Of a DNA stretch of 64,000 bases, positions 13,789 through 24,979 are shown piece after piece. The notes under the pieces are model-generated. The model was not told the origin of the DNA. It ran no database searches and worked only from the letters and a program-made list of their open reading frames with translations. This DNA comes from Strobilurus pachycystidiatus (taxonomy: Eukaryota > Basidiomycota > Agaricomycetes > Agaricales > Physalacriaceae), in contig JAHLMK010000027.1 of NCBI GenBank assembly GCA_019915135.1, forward strand, positions 186,001-250,000. Reading direction: 5' to 3'. The translations under genes were made by a program, and so were the position numbers. Each line of letters begins with the position of its first letter. The first letter of the stretch is position 1.

Positions 13789-14504
13789 AATCACTCACGC
13801 CTGCTCTATTTTCTCTTTCCGACTCATACTTGCTGTATTATACATGCTCACAGTCATAGGCCGGACGCTAGCGTCCGCGCCTACTACTCACGTTGACGTG
13901 CTGGTTTCGGTTTTATTCTAGGATTCATGATTTCATTTTTAACGGTATCTACGGTGGTCGTATTATCAGGTTGTATTACGCATAACAAAGGAATAGATTT
14001 TCTTACGCACAACATAATTTTTTCTGGACTTCGCTTGTCGCTGTCGCTGCTGCCAGCGCTGGGAGCTGGGAGCTGGGCGCTGCTGACGCTGTGGGACACA
14101 ATATTGTTCCGTGAAGACGGATCGACATGATAACGATCAATTTGACTTGTTACCTTACCATGCTACAGCTCTGCTTCTTAAATTCGCGGCGGCTCCGCGC
14201 CCGGTGAACTCTGTATCTCCTTGGTGACCGCTCAGCATCGTCTAGCCGAAGACCATCATAATCACTGCATCAAAGGAGGCTCTGAGCGTCTTACATGCCC
14301 GATTTCAGGCCGTTACCTGCAGCGCCCCCATGATGCCCTCCAATCTATTGACACGTTCCCCGGCCCAGCCCTCGTCGTTACCATGCACTAGGAATGCTAT
14401 ATAGTACCAGCGGAAACGGTCGTCTTTCACATCCCGACTTCCCCAGTGTGCTGGCCACAGTTGCAAGCTGGTCTTGTCCCCTCCGTATTCCTCCATCTCT
14501 CAAG
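13789..14504. other. Intergenic between GH16 paralogues
   Basis: About 700 bp with no coding signal. A short perfect palindrome around GGACGCTAGCGTCC (13863-13876) just after the first gene could form a 3' hairpin. A GCTGGGAGCTGGGAGCTGGG-type direct repeat lies at about 14055-14080. I assign no function. Confidence 0.4.
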
Positions 14505-15940
14505 ATGCTGCGCATCATCATCAGTGCCTTCTTCCTTATGCTCTCTCTCTCAGCCGCGCTTCCTACTCTGCTGTCTCCTCGTACGCGCGTGTCATCAGTC
14601 CGAGTCCTCGGTGGAGTCTCGCCTCTTGATATGGATCCTTCCAAGTACGAACCGCTGAACAAAACCAAACGATTCCGCGACGACATAGACATGCCTGCTA
14701 TGAACGATACGACAAGCGACGATGATCATTCTACCACGACAGACGAATCTACGACCACTGACGATGGAACTGGTACCGGCGATGCCGGCGCGTATCAACT
14801 GGTTGATATGTTCCAAGGAAAGGACTTCTACTCGTGAGCTTGCTGTTGGTTGCTGGATGCACTGCCTGACTAGCGCCACAGGTGGGATTTCTTCGATCAG
14901 GCCGACCCTACAAATGGAATGGTCCTCTTCCAGGACATGGACGCGGCTCGTGCTCAAGAGCTCGCATACGTCGATGATGATGGGGCTTTCTGGATGACCG
15001 TTGATGACAAGACTCAACTGAGTGAGAACCAATACAGAAATTCGTACGTGAAGGCTGTTCTTCGGCGTAAGTGCTCTGTTGACGACATCGCTACCTGCAG
15101 TACTCGCATTAGCTCCCCGAATACATACAACGACGGCTTGTTCATCGCGGATATTGCACTGATGCCCTATGGTTGCTCTGTTTGGCCAGCTTGGTGGTAA
15201 TGCGCTCTTCCTGCATACCAGTATATATTCTTTGAGATCTAATGTCTACTATAGGACTGTCGGTGGTGACTGGCCAAACAAGGGTAGGCCACTATTCATA
15301 ACCTACCGACATGTGAACTAATACATCGTACTTCTATGTAGGAGAAATAGACGTCCTTGAAGGTGTCAACAACAATATGGCCAATCAATACACCTATCAT
15401 ACAGGCAGCGGCTGCATGCTCGACGACACTCAGCAAATGACAGCGAATATCCTCAGCACTCAGTGTGACAAAGGCGGTTGTGGAATGACCGACCCATCAC
15501 AAGCTTCATTCGGAAAAGGGTTCAATGCCAACGGAGGGGGTGTATTCGCCCATCGAAAGGACTCTAGTGGGATCGCCATCTGGTTCTTTCCGCGGGACCA
15601 AATTCCGGACGACATCACTTCAAAGACGCCTGACCCGTCGAATTGGCCCACGCCCGCCTCTTTTCTCGCGAATGGCGACAAGTGCGATGTACCGAACTCC
15701 TTTGTTGACCATGTGTTGACCTTTGATGTCACTCTCTGTGGGGACTGGGCGAGTAATCCGGATGGGTACAAGAGCGCGGGATGTGGTGATTCATGCGCTG
15801 CGACTGTGATGGATCCATCGAATTATTCAAGTGTGTATCTCCTCATCTGGACCAAGAACAGCTGCTGACTTTTCTAAAATGTCTACATAGATGCGAAGTG
15901 GAAAGTCAATTATGTTGCTACATACTCCAGCGGTAGCTGA
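14505..15940 (+). CDS. GH16 family endo-beta-1,3(4)-glucanase-like, secreted
   Basis: Second GH16 copy, same strand as the first. A signal peptide (MLRIIISAFFLMLSLSAA) is followed by a Ser/Thr/Asp-rich linker not present in the upstream copy (TTSDDDHSTTTDESTTTDD, about residues 67-85), then VDMFQGKDFYS and WDFFDQADPTNG, GLFIADIALMPYGCSVWPAWW and catalytic GEIDVLEG. The C-terminus is NAKWKVNYVATYSSGS. Several introns of about 50 nt, including tiny exons around GGDWPNKG, as in related mushroom genes. Both catalytic Glu residues and the Asp are kept, so it should be active. The linker may be O-glycosylated (inference). Confidence 0.87.
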
Positions 15941-16400
15941 GACACATTGACACGATGTTCGCCGACTCGTTCAGATATAAATCTATTCTATTATAATGTT
16001 TTCTCGAAATGGTTCATTGATATTATTGGGAACATGCCGGCGTGGCGCAATCGCTCAAATGGATATCGCGTGAATTCGCGCCCATATCCCGATCCCGACG
16101 TCTAGATTCGGTAATATAGAACTACTTATCAATAACACAAGTTCAAGGCTCTCTGTATGTCGCCTGACCAGGCCATAGTGCGCGCACAGTGTTTCTGTTA
16201 ACTTTTTAGTATATTCTGAGACAACTCAACGTCAAGACGCCGAGGTCGGCGAAGGACAAGTTGAACCGAGGCGGATCAGCGGTTTCAATGATGGCATGCA
16301 TGTAGCACGTGGAAAAGGTTCCTGCCGTATACGTCGACCACAGAGCGCTGCGCGTCGGATCGCTATCACTCTATTCTACCACGACACGCTATACACGACA
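15941..16400. other. Intergenic, no gene seen
   Basis: Contains the 3' end of the second GH16 gene and the promoter of the VPS9 gene. I found no tRNA, repeat or coding frame with support. Confidence 0.4.
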
Positions 16401-18863
16401 ATGGACGGCTCAACGCTGGAGAAAGACTTGGATGCGCTGAAGATTGGCAGCTCTGACTCGACGCCAACTTCTGTGGCGAAACCCGTGGATGCGCCTGCGC
16501 AGGACGAGAACCCATGGAAGGACTCGACGCCGCCATTACAACCCAACAGACTGCAGACGCCCGATCCGTCAACACTGGACGAGAACATACACGGAATGGA
16601 GGGCAAGAACGACGACGAGGAGGTTATTCCACAACGAGTGTCCGCCGACAAGGAACGGGAAATTCTCGCAGAGTTTGATCCAGTCTTGGCTGGAGGCGGG
16701 GCCGAAGATGTGTGGGCCGACTCGGTCAGGGATAAAGAGAAAGAGCCTCTGCCGCCCACGCCCGAGTCGGCTTCACCGACAGCGCCAACATCCGAGTTGC
16801 CTTCATCATCATCTCTGCCGCTGCAAGCACCTATCCCCTCCTCGTCGTCGTCCTCTCCATTCACCAACATTGCCGCTCTTGCTCGTTCATTCAGCATCCC
16901 AAAGCACAAACGGATCATCAGCGTCGATGCGGCCGCGGCAGTACCCAGTCCACGAACGCTTAGTGGCTTCGCGCAGCAACAAGCCGCACCTCCAGTTCCG
17001 CCTCCGACCTCCTCGTTACGGCAAGAATCAAAGCTTGAGAACAGGACGGAAGAGGCGGAACAGGGAGAGGCATCTACATCAGAAGAAGGCCGCAGCGGGA
17101 ATGAGGCGCATCCACAGAGCACCGGAGAGCAATCTTTTGATTTCCAAAAGTTCCTAGACCAGATGAAGACACGATCTGCGGAGCCCGTGAGCAAATACTT
17201 GAAATCGTAAGTCCTGCCTAATTCTCCAGTCGTCGTCTGTGCTCAACACGAGTTAGCTTCCTCACGAACTTTTCGAAACGGACTTTCACCGTAGCCGACC
17301 AAATAAAGATTATCAATGACTTTATGGTGTTCATCGCGAAGCAAATGCGCGACGTCGATGTATGGCGGGACGCGTCCGATGCCGAATTTGACAACGCGTT
17401 GGAGGGCATGGAGAAACTGGTCATGAATCAACTATATCAATAGTGAGAAAGCTGCTCCAGCAACTGCATTGGGACTGACCGTCTCCAGCACTTTTACCCC
17501 TGCCATTGCGCAAACAACACGACGTGGTACAATAACGGCCGACGATCTCGAACGGGATCGTGTTCTTTCACAGCGGATCATGCTATTTCGCTGGATAGAA
17601 CCTCGTCACCTTGACCTACCCTCTGGAGGCGGAAACGAGGAGGGCTTCTTAGCGTTTGCCCAACAAGAATTGCTCAAGGTCAACTCGTACAAGGCACCCC
17701 GCGATAAACTTATATGCATCCTGAACTGTTGTAAAGTGATATTTGGGCTTATTCGACATCTGCAGTCGGTGTCACCGCCATCCACGACATCTCCCCCATC
17801 ATCTGCCTCCTCCCCCAAGCCGCCCCCAGAAATGGTCACTGCCGGTGCAGACGAGTTCCTCCCATATCTCATTTACGTCGTCGTGAAATGCAATCCGCCC
17901 CACCTTCTCTCCAACATTAATTTCATCACCCGCTTCCGAAGCCCGGACCGAATGGGAGGCGAGGGCATGTACTACCTTAGCAGTCTAGAGGCTGCCGTTG
18001 GGTGGATCGAAAGCTTGAGCGATTGGAGCGAAGGAGGAAAGAGCGGGCTTACGATAAGTAAGGAGGAGTTCGAGAAGAACGTGGAAATGGCCATCAAGGA
18101 CATGGAGGAGAGCTCCCCGTTGATAACTTCAGACACGGTGACAACGACCCTGCCAGCGACACCGTCGCGCTCAACTACGCCAAATCCGTCGCTCTCAAGA
18201 CCCTTCACACCAGATGCGCTGTCTCTTCCCGCAGTGGAGCGGTTACTGCAGAAGACCGGTAGTGCGATTGGACGAATGTTCAATGAGGTCGTTGATGGCG
18301 TCGATGGTGCTTTCGATTCACGGCCACCGCCTCCTCAGGTGAACAATGCTACTAGACCACCCTCTACGGCGGTCGGGAGGACTACTGGGACTGGTCTAAG
18401 GGAGAACGCGCAGGTCGGTGGGAGCCGGCCACACTCCTTTGGCGGACTACAAACGCCATCTAATACCGTTCCTCCCACTGGATACCAGACGCCTTACCAG
18501 CCGCGTGTCCGGCGCGTCTCACCCTCCCCATCATTCGAGACTCCATCACGGTCATCAGCGATATTCAATCAGCCTGACCAAGATTATTACAACTCTGCCA
18601 CACCTCCATCCCGCCAGCCGCACCTTAACCCACAGCCGAACTTTGCACAACAGATACACCCAGGGCAGCCGATATCACCGTTCCACCCTCCGCCACAGCA
18701 GAATATCAATGTGGCAGAGGAAGAGACCGCTGCTAAGATGGACACACTGTTGCAGATATTCCCGGGCATGGATCGTGAGATCGTCGAGATGGTCCTCGAC
18801 GCGAACAGTGGCAATGTTGAGCGGAGTTTGGAGGGGCTATTGGAGATGAGTGTGGGCGCGTAG
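16401..18863 (+). CDS. VPS9: Rab5 guanine-nucleotide exchange factor with VPS9 and CUE domains
   Basis: Activates Rab5/Vps21-type GTPases on early endosomes. Three exons; introns 17207-17256 and 17443-17488 join in frame. Order of parts: a long acidic, Ser/Pro-rich disordered N-terminus (to about residue 230), a helical bundle, the VPS9 domain with GADEFLPYLIYVVVKCNPP and EGMYYLSSLEAAVGWIESL (the conserved Asp and Tyr that contact switch regions are present), a Pro/Ser/Thr-rich linker with repeated TP motifs, and a C-terminal CUE domain (MDTLLQIFPGMD through ERSLEGLLEM) that binds ubiquitin. The same arrangement occurs in yeast Vps9. Upstream in-frame codons exist, but ATG 16401 has good context and the natural acidic N-terminus. 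Confidence 0.92.
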
Positions 18864-19124
18864 TGTATCTTGTGGAGATAGAATCTGGATGCTTGATTTT
18901 GGATGAAGTCGATCGAGAAACCCAAGCAACCGATAGCAGTCCACGACTATGTCGGACAAAGGTATCGATGCGACTTTACAGCAGCAGAAAGAGTTGGGAA
19001 GTCTTGCGGGTGGATAGCGATGTAACCCAAGGTATCAACGAAGGCTTGGGTCAACCATACAACAATTTCACTGCCCGACGCTCTCGGATCCGCTCAACAC
19101 CCATCGGAGTTACTGTGAGATTGT

Positions 19125-21427
19125 CTACTCGTATTTGATGCACGCATTGACACTATCCGGCCCACGCCGTTTCTTTTCTTCGAACCCGCTCTCGTCATTT
19201 TCTTCCTCCATGCCCACAGTAACCTCCATGGTCCGACCGTTCTTCCACCCAATGATCGATCTTGGTGCAACGGTGAGCGCCCGACATCCCTGCTTGAGCA
19301 TATCACTGATCATGTTGTGCTCGCATGTCAGGCTCGCGACAAATTTGGCCTGCATCTCTGCCGGAGCAGGGTCTGGCTGAAATCCTCCCGAGTCGTGTAC
19401 CGGCATGGCTGCACTTAGGACAGGCGGTGGCGCATATTCAGTTGGAAGAATATTGAGCATCGAGTCGCAGAATATGGGACATACTGCGCCATTGATGCTG
19501 TCCAACAAGCGCCAATGACATGCCGGATCCTTGAAGTGTGTCAAATCCTGGAAATGCACCCATGGGGTATTGGCATTGTCGACCTCAGCAAGCAGCTTCT
19601 CCGCCCACTTATTCTTGAACACGAATGCATCTCCTCGAGGAAGAACATGCCAATTATGGTTTCGGTTGAGTGGGTCCCATTTTGACGCGTTGACGTGTTG
19701 AGAGCCCCACACGTCAAGGGTATACCATTTTGATGGTGATAGAACGAGAACGAGCAGGAATGAATTGGTCCTTCTGCAGTTCTCCTCAGTGTTGTAGACG
19801 AACTGCCATTCCCCAGCGGATGCACGGTCTGTTTGAGTGGCGACGTTGGGCCTCTCCGGGTCTTCGTGGTGGAGAGACATGTATCGCTGTGAATGTACGT
19901 TCTGCAGGAGGAACCTCCGACGAGATGGAGTGAAAGATTTAGATGGCCTGCCCTGTGGTGACACAGACACGGGAAAACGAGCCAGATACCAGAGCTGACT
20001 TCGTTGTGCTGTGTTAGACTGGAGGTGGGTGCAATGCAAGCTGTCGCAAATGGACCTCGCCGGACATTTCGCGTCGAACACAGATTTTGGGCGATCGCCG
20101 GCGTTCCGTATCACACAACAGGTCCTTCTAAAGTCATCGGCTGAGCATTGAGAAAGCGATATAAGTTAAGGATGATCTGTACGTACCCGTCTACATGTGC
20201 AGCATGGAAGGTCCAAGTCTGATTTGCACTAGGCAATTCAGATCCAGGCCAGGGAACCACCCGTGCCCCTTCCATTGCCACTCCACGCCACAGATCTAAC
20301 AGCAGTCCAGTGGCCATGTTCCGAATACCATAATGTATGTTTGATTCCCCGTGGATTCGGTAAATCAAGAAGAGTTGTGTAGGCGCAGGCCCCGAATGCC
20401 GCGATGAGAGAAATGTTTGTCCATCTGAAGCATTCTTCTCTATTTCGATAGTTCGCATGTCATGGACGCTTTGGATAGTGTAGATGCCTATCGGAATCTC
20501 GAGTATGTGAGTTGATACCGGGAATGCAGTTGGAAGTTCAGGAGTCTGACGCGTTGAAGTCAACAACAATTTACAAGAAGCAAGTGATCGAGGTGCGTAC
20601 AGAGGGAGTCGATGTCGTTGGCAGAAGTGTATTTGTCCGTGAAAGGATTTCGTCAATTCCAACCCGTACGTTGGACATAGATTTGAGCTACATTTGAAGT
20701 TATTCTGAGCCCAATGATCTCTACCACTGGCAGGGACTGCTGACATGAAATATATTGAAGGCGTGTTCAAGTTGGCGCTCAAGGACAGTGACAGAAGCGG
20801 ATATGTCGTTCCTAAAAATTATCTTTTTGACGCCTCTGTGTGCTGCCTGCTTCTGCGTAAATTTGAGGATGTCATCCATGGTGCTAGATGGGCGATGGTC
20901 AGTACTTGCGAACGCGTCAAATATGTAGTACTGGCAGGAACACGTACGTGGTTAACTGCGCTAAGTCCTTCTGCAAGCTCTCAACAGAGCTCGCTTCAAC
21001 ACCTTCACATGATTGCGCTACTGCGAGTGCAATATCGCCAGCCCTCATCGCGATATGATTGAGCGCATCGTTGTTCGCACGTACTTCCTACAATAACACG
21101 TCGTTCTTCAAGGAATGGCGGAGTCAATTGTACACTCACAGATGCAATCTTCAAGATTGTTATCCCGACGGTCGCTATGTACTTGACACACGGAAGTCCT
21201 GAGATCGCTTCACAGACGTCCTGGAGACCTTGAAGTGCTGGATTGGGTGAGGATGAGGAATTGTTACTAGAGTCGAGATTGGCGGTAAGGCTCGTTCCGT
21301 CGTCAAAGATCTGGGTTGTTGCGGTGATTTTGGAACGCCTGGCTCCAGTGTGCACCGCTGCCTTGATAGATGAGTAGCCCAATGTCGGGGATGATGATGC
21401 AGCAGAGCGATTAGGAGGTAGCGACAT
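19125..21427 (-). CDS. MLKL/HeLo-like helical domain plus beta-trefoil repeats, copy A
   Basis: Multi-exon gene read on the minus strand. N-terminal half: a short Ser/Thr-rich leader, then amphipathic helices (GLQDVCEAISGLPCVKYIAT, RANNDALNHIAMRAGDIALA, SLQKDLAQL, MDDILKF, ending LEHAFNIF). This layout and periodicity match the MLKL/HeLo-like four-helix bundle found at the N-terminus of many mushroom immune-like proteins. C-terminal half: two or more beta-trefoil-like lectin units, with IPIGIYTIQSVHD, QTWTFHAAHVDG, RRFLLQNVHSQRYMSLHH and KWYTLDVWGS, then a conserved tail (ICDSMLNILP-type segment, CEHNMISDML). The fold resemblance is established knowledge; a role in cell death or non-self sensing is inference. 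All frames are open, so this copy seems intact. It heads a tandem array of three. Confidence 0.6.
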
Positions 21428-21947
21428 GATAGTGTCACTCTAAGTACCCTGTCTCTCGTGAGGGCGTGAAGGGAGAGGTGATGATGGTGGTGGTAAAGTT
21501 TGCAGCTTTGATGTTTGTCAGATTCATCCCATTTCCGTGATTCCGTGAGAGAGTCAAGTCTCTCACTGTGGCGGTGGATTCACAGCTTTAAACGTAGCTA
21601 ATCAATACACGACGGCGCGGACCCAGAGATCGCCGGACGCAGTGCCCCGTGTGTTAGCAGAGTACGTAGCAGCCGCTGCAGATACAGTAGCGGAAGCACG
21701 ATTCAAATGACAATGTGACCACCCCCGCCTCCTGCTGCGTTAACCCCTGCCACTCAAGTGAAGAAGGTCAGATTCGGCTCGAGGAGGTTGATTCGGATGA
21801 TGATGAATGCGTCAGCGTGAGTCAAGGCAATACTATCCGAAACTCTGAGTTTCCTGGATGGCAAAAGTCAGATATGATCATATGACAGAGATACCATTCT
21901 CGTGGAAACCTGTTCGAAATACGTGACGCGGCTACTATTAGCATTGT
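21428..21947. repeat. Upstream block shared by tandem copies
   Basis: The sequence between copy A and the 3' end of the next copy is closely matched by 43141-43625: shared GGTGGTAAAGTT, GATGTTTGTCAGATTCATC, and a long stretch around GAGGTTGATTCGGATGATGATG. The promoter is therefore part of the duplicated unit. A shorter related stretch sits upstream of copy C near 45950-46010. No separate gene is supported. Confidence 0.65.
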
Positions 21948-23607
21948 CTAGACGAAGCACACGTCAAACCTATCCGGTCCGCGCCATTTCTTTTCTTCAA
22001 ACCCGCTCTCGTCATTTTCTTCTTCAGTGCCAACAGTAACCTTGATGGTCCGACCGCCCTTCCACCCAACGATCGATCCTGGTGCAACGGTGAGCGCCCT
22101 ACATCCCTGCTTGAACATATCTCTGATAACGTTGTGCTCGCACGCGAGGCTCGCGACAAACTTTGCCTGCATCTCTGCCGGAGCGGGGTCTGGCTGAAAC
22201 CCTCCCGAGTCGTGTCCCGGCATGGCTGAACTTGGAACAGGCGGTGGCGCATACTCAGCGGGCAGAACATTGAGCATCGAGTCGCAGAATATGGGACAAA
22301 CCGCGCCATTGATGCTGTCCAACAAGCGCCAATGACACGCTGGATCCTTGAAATGTGTCGAATCCTGGACATGCACCCACGGAGTATTGCCATTGCCGAC
22401 CTCAGCAAGCAGCTGTCCCGTCATCTTATTCTTGAACACGAATGCATCTCCTCGAGGGAGAACATGCCACTGATGGTTTGGGTTGCGTGGGTCCCATTTC
22501 GACGCGTTGACATGGCGAGATCCCCACACGTCAAGGGTATACCATTTTGTCGGTGATAAAACGAGGACTAGCAGAAATGCATCGGTTCGGCATTCATCCT
22601 CGGTGTTGTAGACAAACTGCCATTCCCCAGCGGATGCACGGTCTGTTTGAGTGGCGACGTTGGGTCGCTCCGGGTCCTCGTGGTGGAGAGACATGTATCG
22701 CTGTGAATGTACGTTCTGCAGGATGAATTTGCGACGAGATGGAGTGAAGGATTTAGAAGGCCTGCCCTGTGGTGATACAGACACAGGAAAGCGAGCCAGG
22801 TGCCAGAGCTGACTTCGTTGTGCTGTGTTGGACTGGAGGTGGGTGCAATGCAAGCTGTCGCAAATGGACCTCGCCGGACATTTCGCGTCGAACACAGATT
22901 TCGGGGATGAGCCGGCGTTCCGTATCACACAATAGGTCTCTCTAAAGTCACCAGTTTAACATTAAGAAAGCCATATTAGTCTTGATGATCTGTACGTACC
23001 CGTCTACATGCGCAGCATGAAAGGTCCAGGTTCGGTTCGGAGTAGCCCATTCAGATCCAGCTCGAGGTAACACTTGGGTTCCTTCCGTCGCCCTCCCATT
23101 CCACAGATCTAACAGCATTCCAGTGGCCATGTTCCGAATCCCATAATGTATATTCGATTCCCCGTGGATTCGGTAAATCAAGAAGAGTTGTGTATGTGCA
23201 GGCCCCGAACGCCGCGATGAGAGAAATGTGTGTCCATCTGGAGCATCCTTCTCTACCTCGATAATTCGCATGTCATGGACGCTTTGGATAGTGTAGATGC
23301 CCGTCGGGATCTCGAGTATGTGAGTTGATACCGGGAATGCGGTTGGAAGTTCAGGAGTCTGACCAAAGTCAACGACAACTTCCCAAGGAGCAAGTGATTG
23401 CGGTACGTACAGAGGGAGTCGATGTCGTTGGCGAAAGTGTATTTGTGCGTGAAAGGATTTCGTCAATCCCAACGCGTACGGTAGACATAGATTTGAGCTA
23501 CAGTCGAGGTTGTTTTGAGCTCAATGACCTTTATCAATGGGCAATGAATGCTGACATGAAAGATGTTGAAGGCGTGTTCAAGTCGGCGCTCTAGGACAGT
23601 GACAGAA
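21948..23607 (-). pseudogene. 3' half of the interrupted middle paralogue (copy B)
   Basis: Covers the last part of the helical domain and all trefoil units, collinear with copies A and C, ending at the same tail and a TAG at 21948-21950. The match to copies A and C stops abruptly after TGACAGAA (23600-23607), where the 18.9-kb transposon begins. The missing 5' half is at 42509-43140. The remaining frames are open and have not accumulated stops, which suggests a recent break. On its own this half has no start exon or promoter. As annotated it is a split gene, not a working copy. Confidence 0.85.
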
Positions 23608-23664
23608 CAAAAAGATGACACTCTAGTCTTAAGTTACTCTGGTGATCACCGGGGTGAGCATGAG
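23608..23664. repeat. Left terminal inverted repeat
   Basis: Begins CAAAAAGATGACACTC and pairs with the reverse complement of 42453-42508. Shared blocks are TCTTAAG, GGTGATCACC (itself a palindrome) and GTGAGCATGAG, with several mismatches and one length difference near the tip. Confidence 0.8.
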
Positions 23665-23767
23665 CCATGGCTAATCTTATGTTTTAATCTTGAGCTGGAA
23701 ATTCTGGTATATTGCATGGTATGCCATTCATTGGTACACTAATACACACAATGTATGATACTTACAC

Positions 23768-24075
23768 TAAGCTTGAGCCAAACTCAAGCCGAGTGACTCT
23801 AGTTGGCGACACTGACTTGAGTGGCGACACCCGAGTCGAGCGACGAGTCGGACGATACAATAAACTTGAGCCAAACTCAAGCCGAGTGACTCAAGTTGGC
23901 GACACTGACTTGAGTGGCGACACCCGAGTCGAGTGACCACCGACTCGTCGCGAAAGTTGAGTCGGAAACTTGAGCTGAAACTCGAGTTAACGGTACTCAA
24001 CTTGAGTGTACAGCTTGAGCTGAACTCGAGTTCGGCCTTGGGCTCAACTCGCGCCACTGAATCGTCCAAACGGGG
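23768..24075. repeat. Left subterminal repeats
   Basis: Two tandem copies of a 93-bp unit (starting 23768 and 23861, the second shorter), each containing CTTGAGCCAAACTCAAG and GACTTGAGTGGCGACACC. They are followed to about 24075 by further ACTTGAG/CTCGAGTT motifs in both orientations. Related ACTCAAGTTGTGACTTGAGT motifs occur at the right end. Clustered short subterminal motifs are usual transposase-binding sites in DNA transposons; that role here is inferred. Confidence 0.75.
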
Positions 24076-24932
24076 AATTTCGGGATGGACGAAGCCGGAC
24101 CAGGTAAGTAGTCGGGATTGAGATGGATTGTGAGAGGGCACCAAAATACCCAATTAGCCGCGTCGAGACTGGTAGTACGATGGAGAGGGAGAGAGAAATG
24201 TTAGCACGGAAACGATACAGAGAGAAAAGAATCCGACGCACCTAACCAAAATCCTCGCCGACGTCACGTCAGCCGTCCTTCGTCGTGTCCGCAACACACT
24301 AATCCTCCATCCCAAAATTTACTTGCGACGCGGGACCGGCGAGAGTACAATTGAGAGCGTCGTCGCTGCCGCATTGTAAGCCTGTGGTCGTGGGGGGCGT
24401 CGTCGGGGTGGTCGTCGTCCCCATGGTGGTGGTCGTCGTCGTCCTGGTGGATTCGTCACGCCATGTCAACGAGAGAGCAGCGAGAACGTTGTCGCTGGGG
24501 TCGTCGCCACTGGATAGTGGCCCGTCGTCGTATGAGGCGTCGTCGGGGGATCGTCGTCGCCGTCGTGGTGGTGGTTGATGGAAAAGAGCAAATGATTAGT
24601 CAGCTGTCAGACACGGCAACGTGTCCAGGCCGTATTGATGTCCAAAGTGCATAGGCACCAGGACAGGCACCGGCGTCACCGCCACAGATAGATGAGATTA
24701 TGGATGGAGATATCGCGATGACAAGTCCGTAAGTACTTCGTATCAGGTAGTCGTCGATGCAGGGGAATAGGATATGGTACGGAAGGATAGCACGAAAGAT
24801 ACAATACAACTAAATGACGACAACATATGCAAGGGGAAATACAACAAGAATAGACAAGAAAACACGCCAGACAAGAAAACACGCCAGACAAGAAACTGCG
24901 CCACACTCCGCGCCACACCATTACGATCACAG
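24076..24932. repeat. Non-coding left end of element with GTC-rich tract
   Basis: No gene is supported. 24375-24575 is a degenerate GTC/GTCGTC microsatellite-like tract with GGTGGTGGTCGTCGTC and similar runs. It gives artificial valine-rich reading frames, which I do not annotate. A direct repeat of about 17 bp (ACACGCCAGACAAGAAA) occurs at 24866-24895. Confidence 0.5.
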
Positions 24933-24979
24933 ATTCATCTGGGGTAAGATAAGCAGCGGAAACCCTTCAAGAAAGAATG

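Noticed and set aside
16020..16110. tRNA-like stretch GGCGTGGCGCAATCGC
   Set aside because: No acceptor or T-arm pairing could be built.
24350..24590. Valine-rich reading frames on the plus strand
   Set aside because: Produced by a GTC/GTG microsatellite; no non-repetitive coding sequence.
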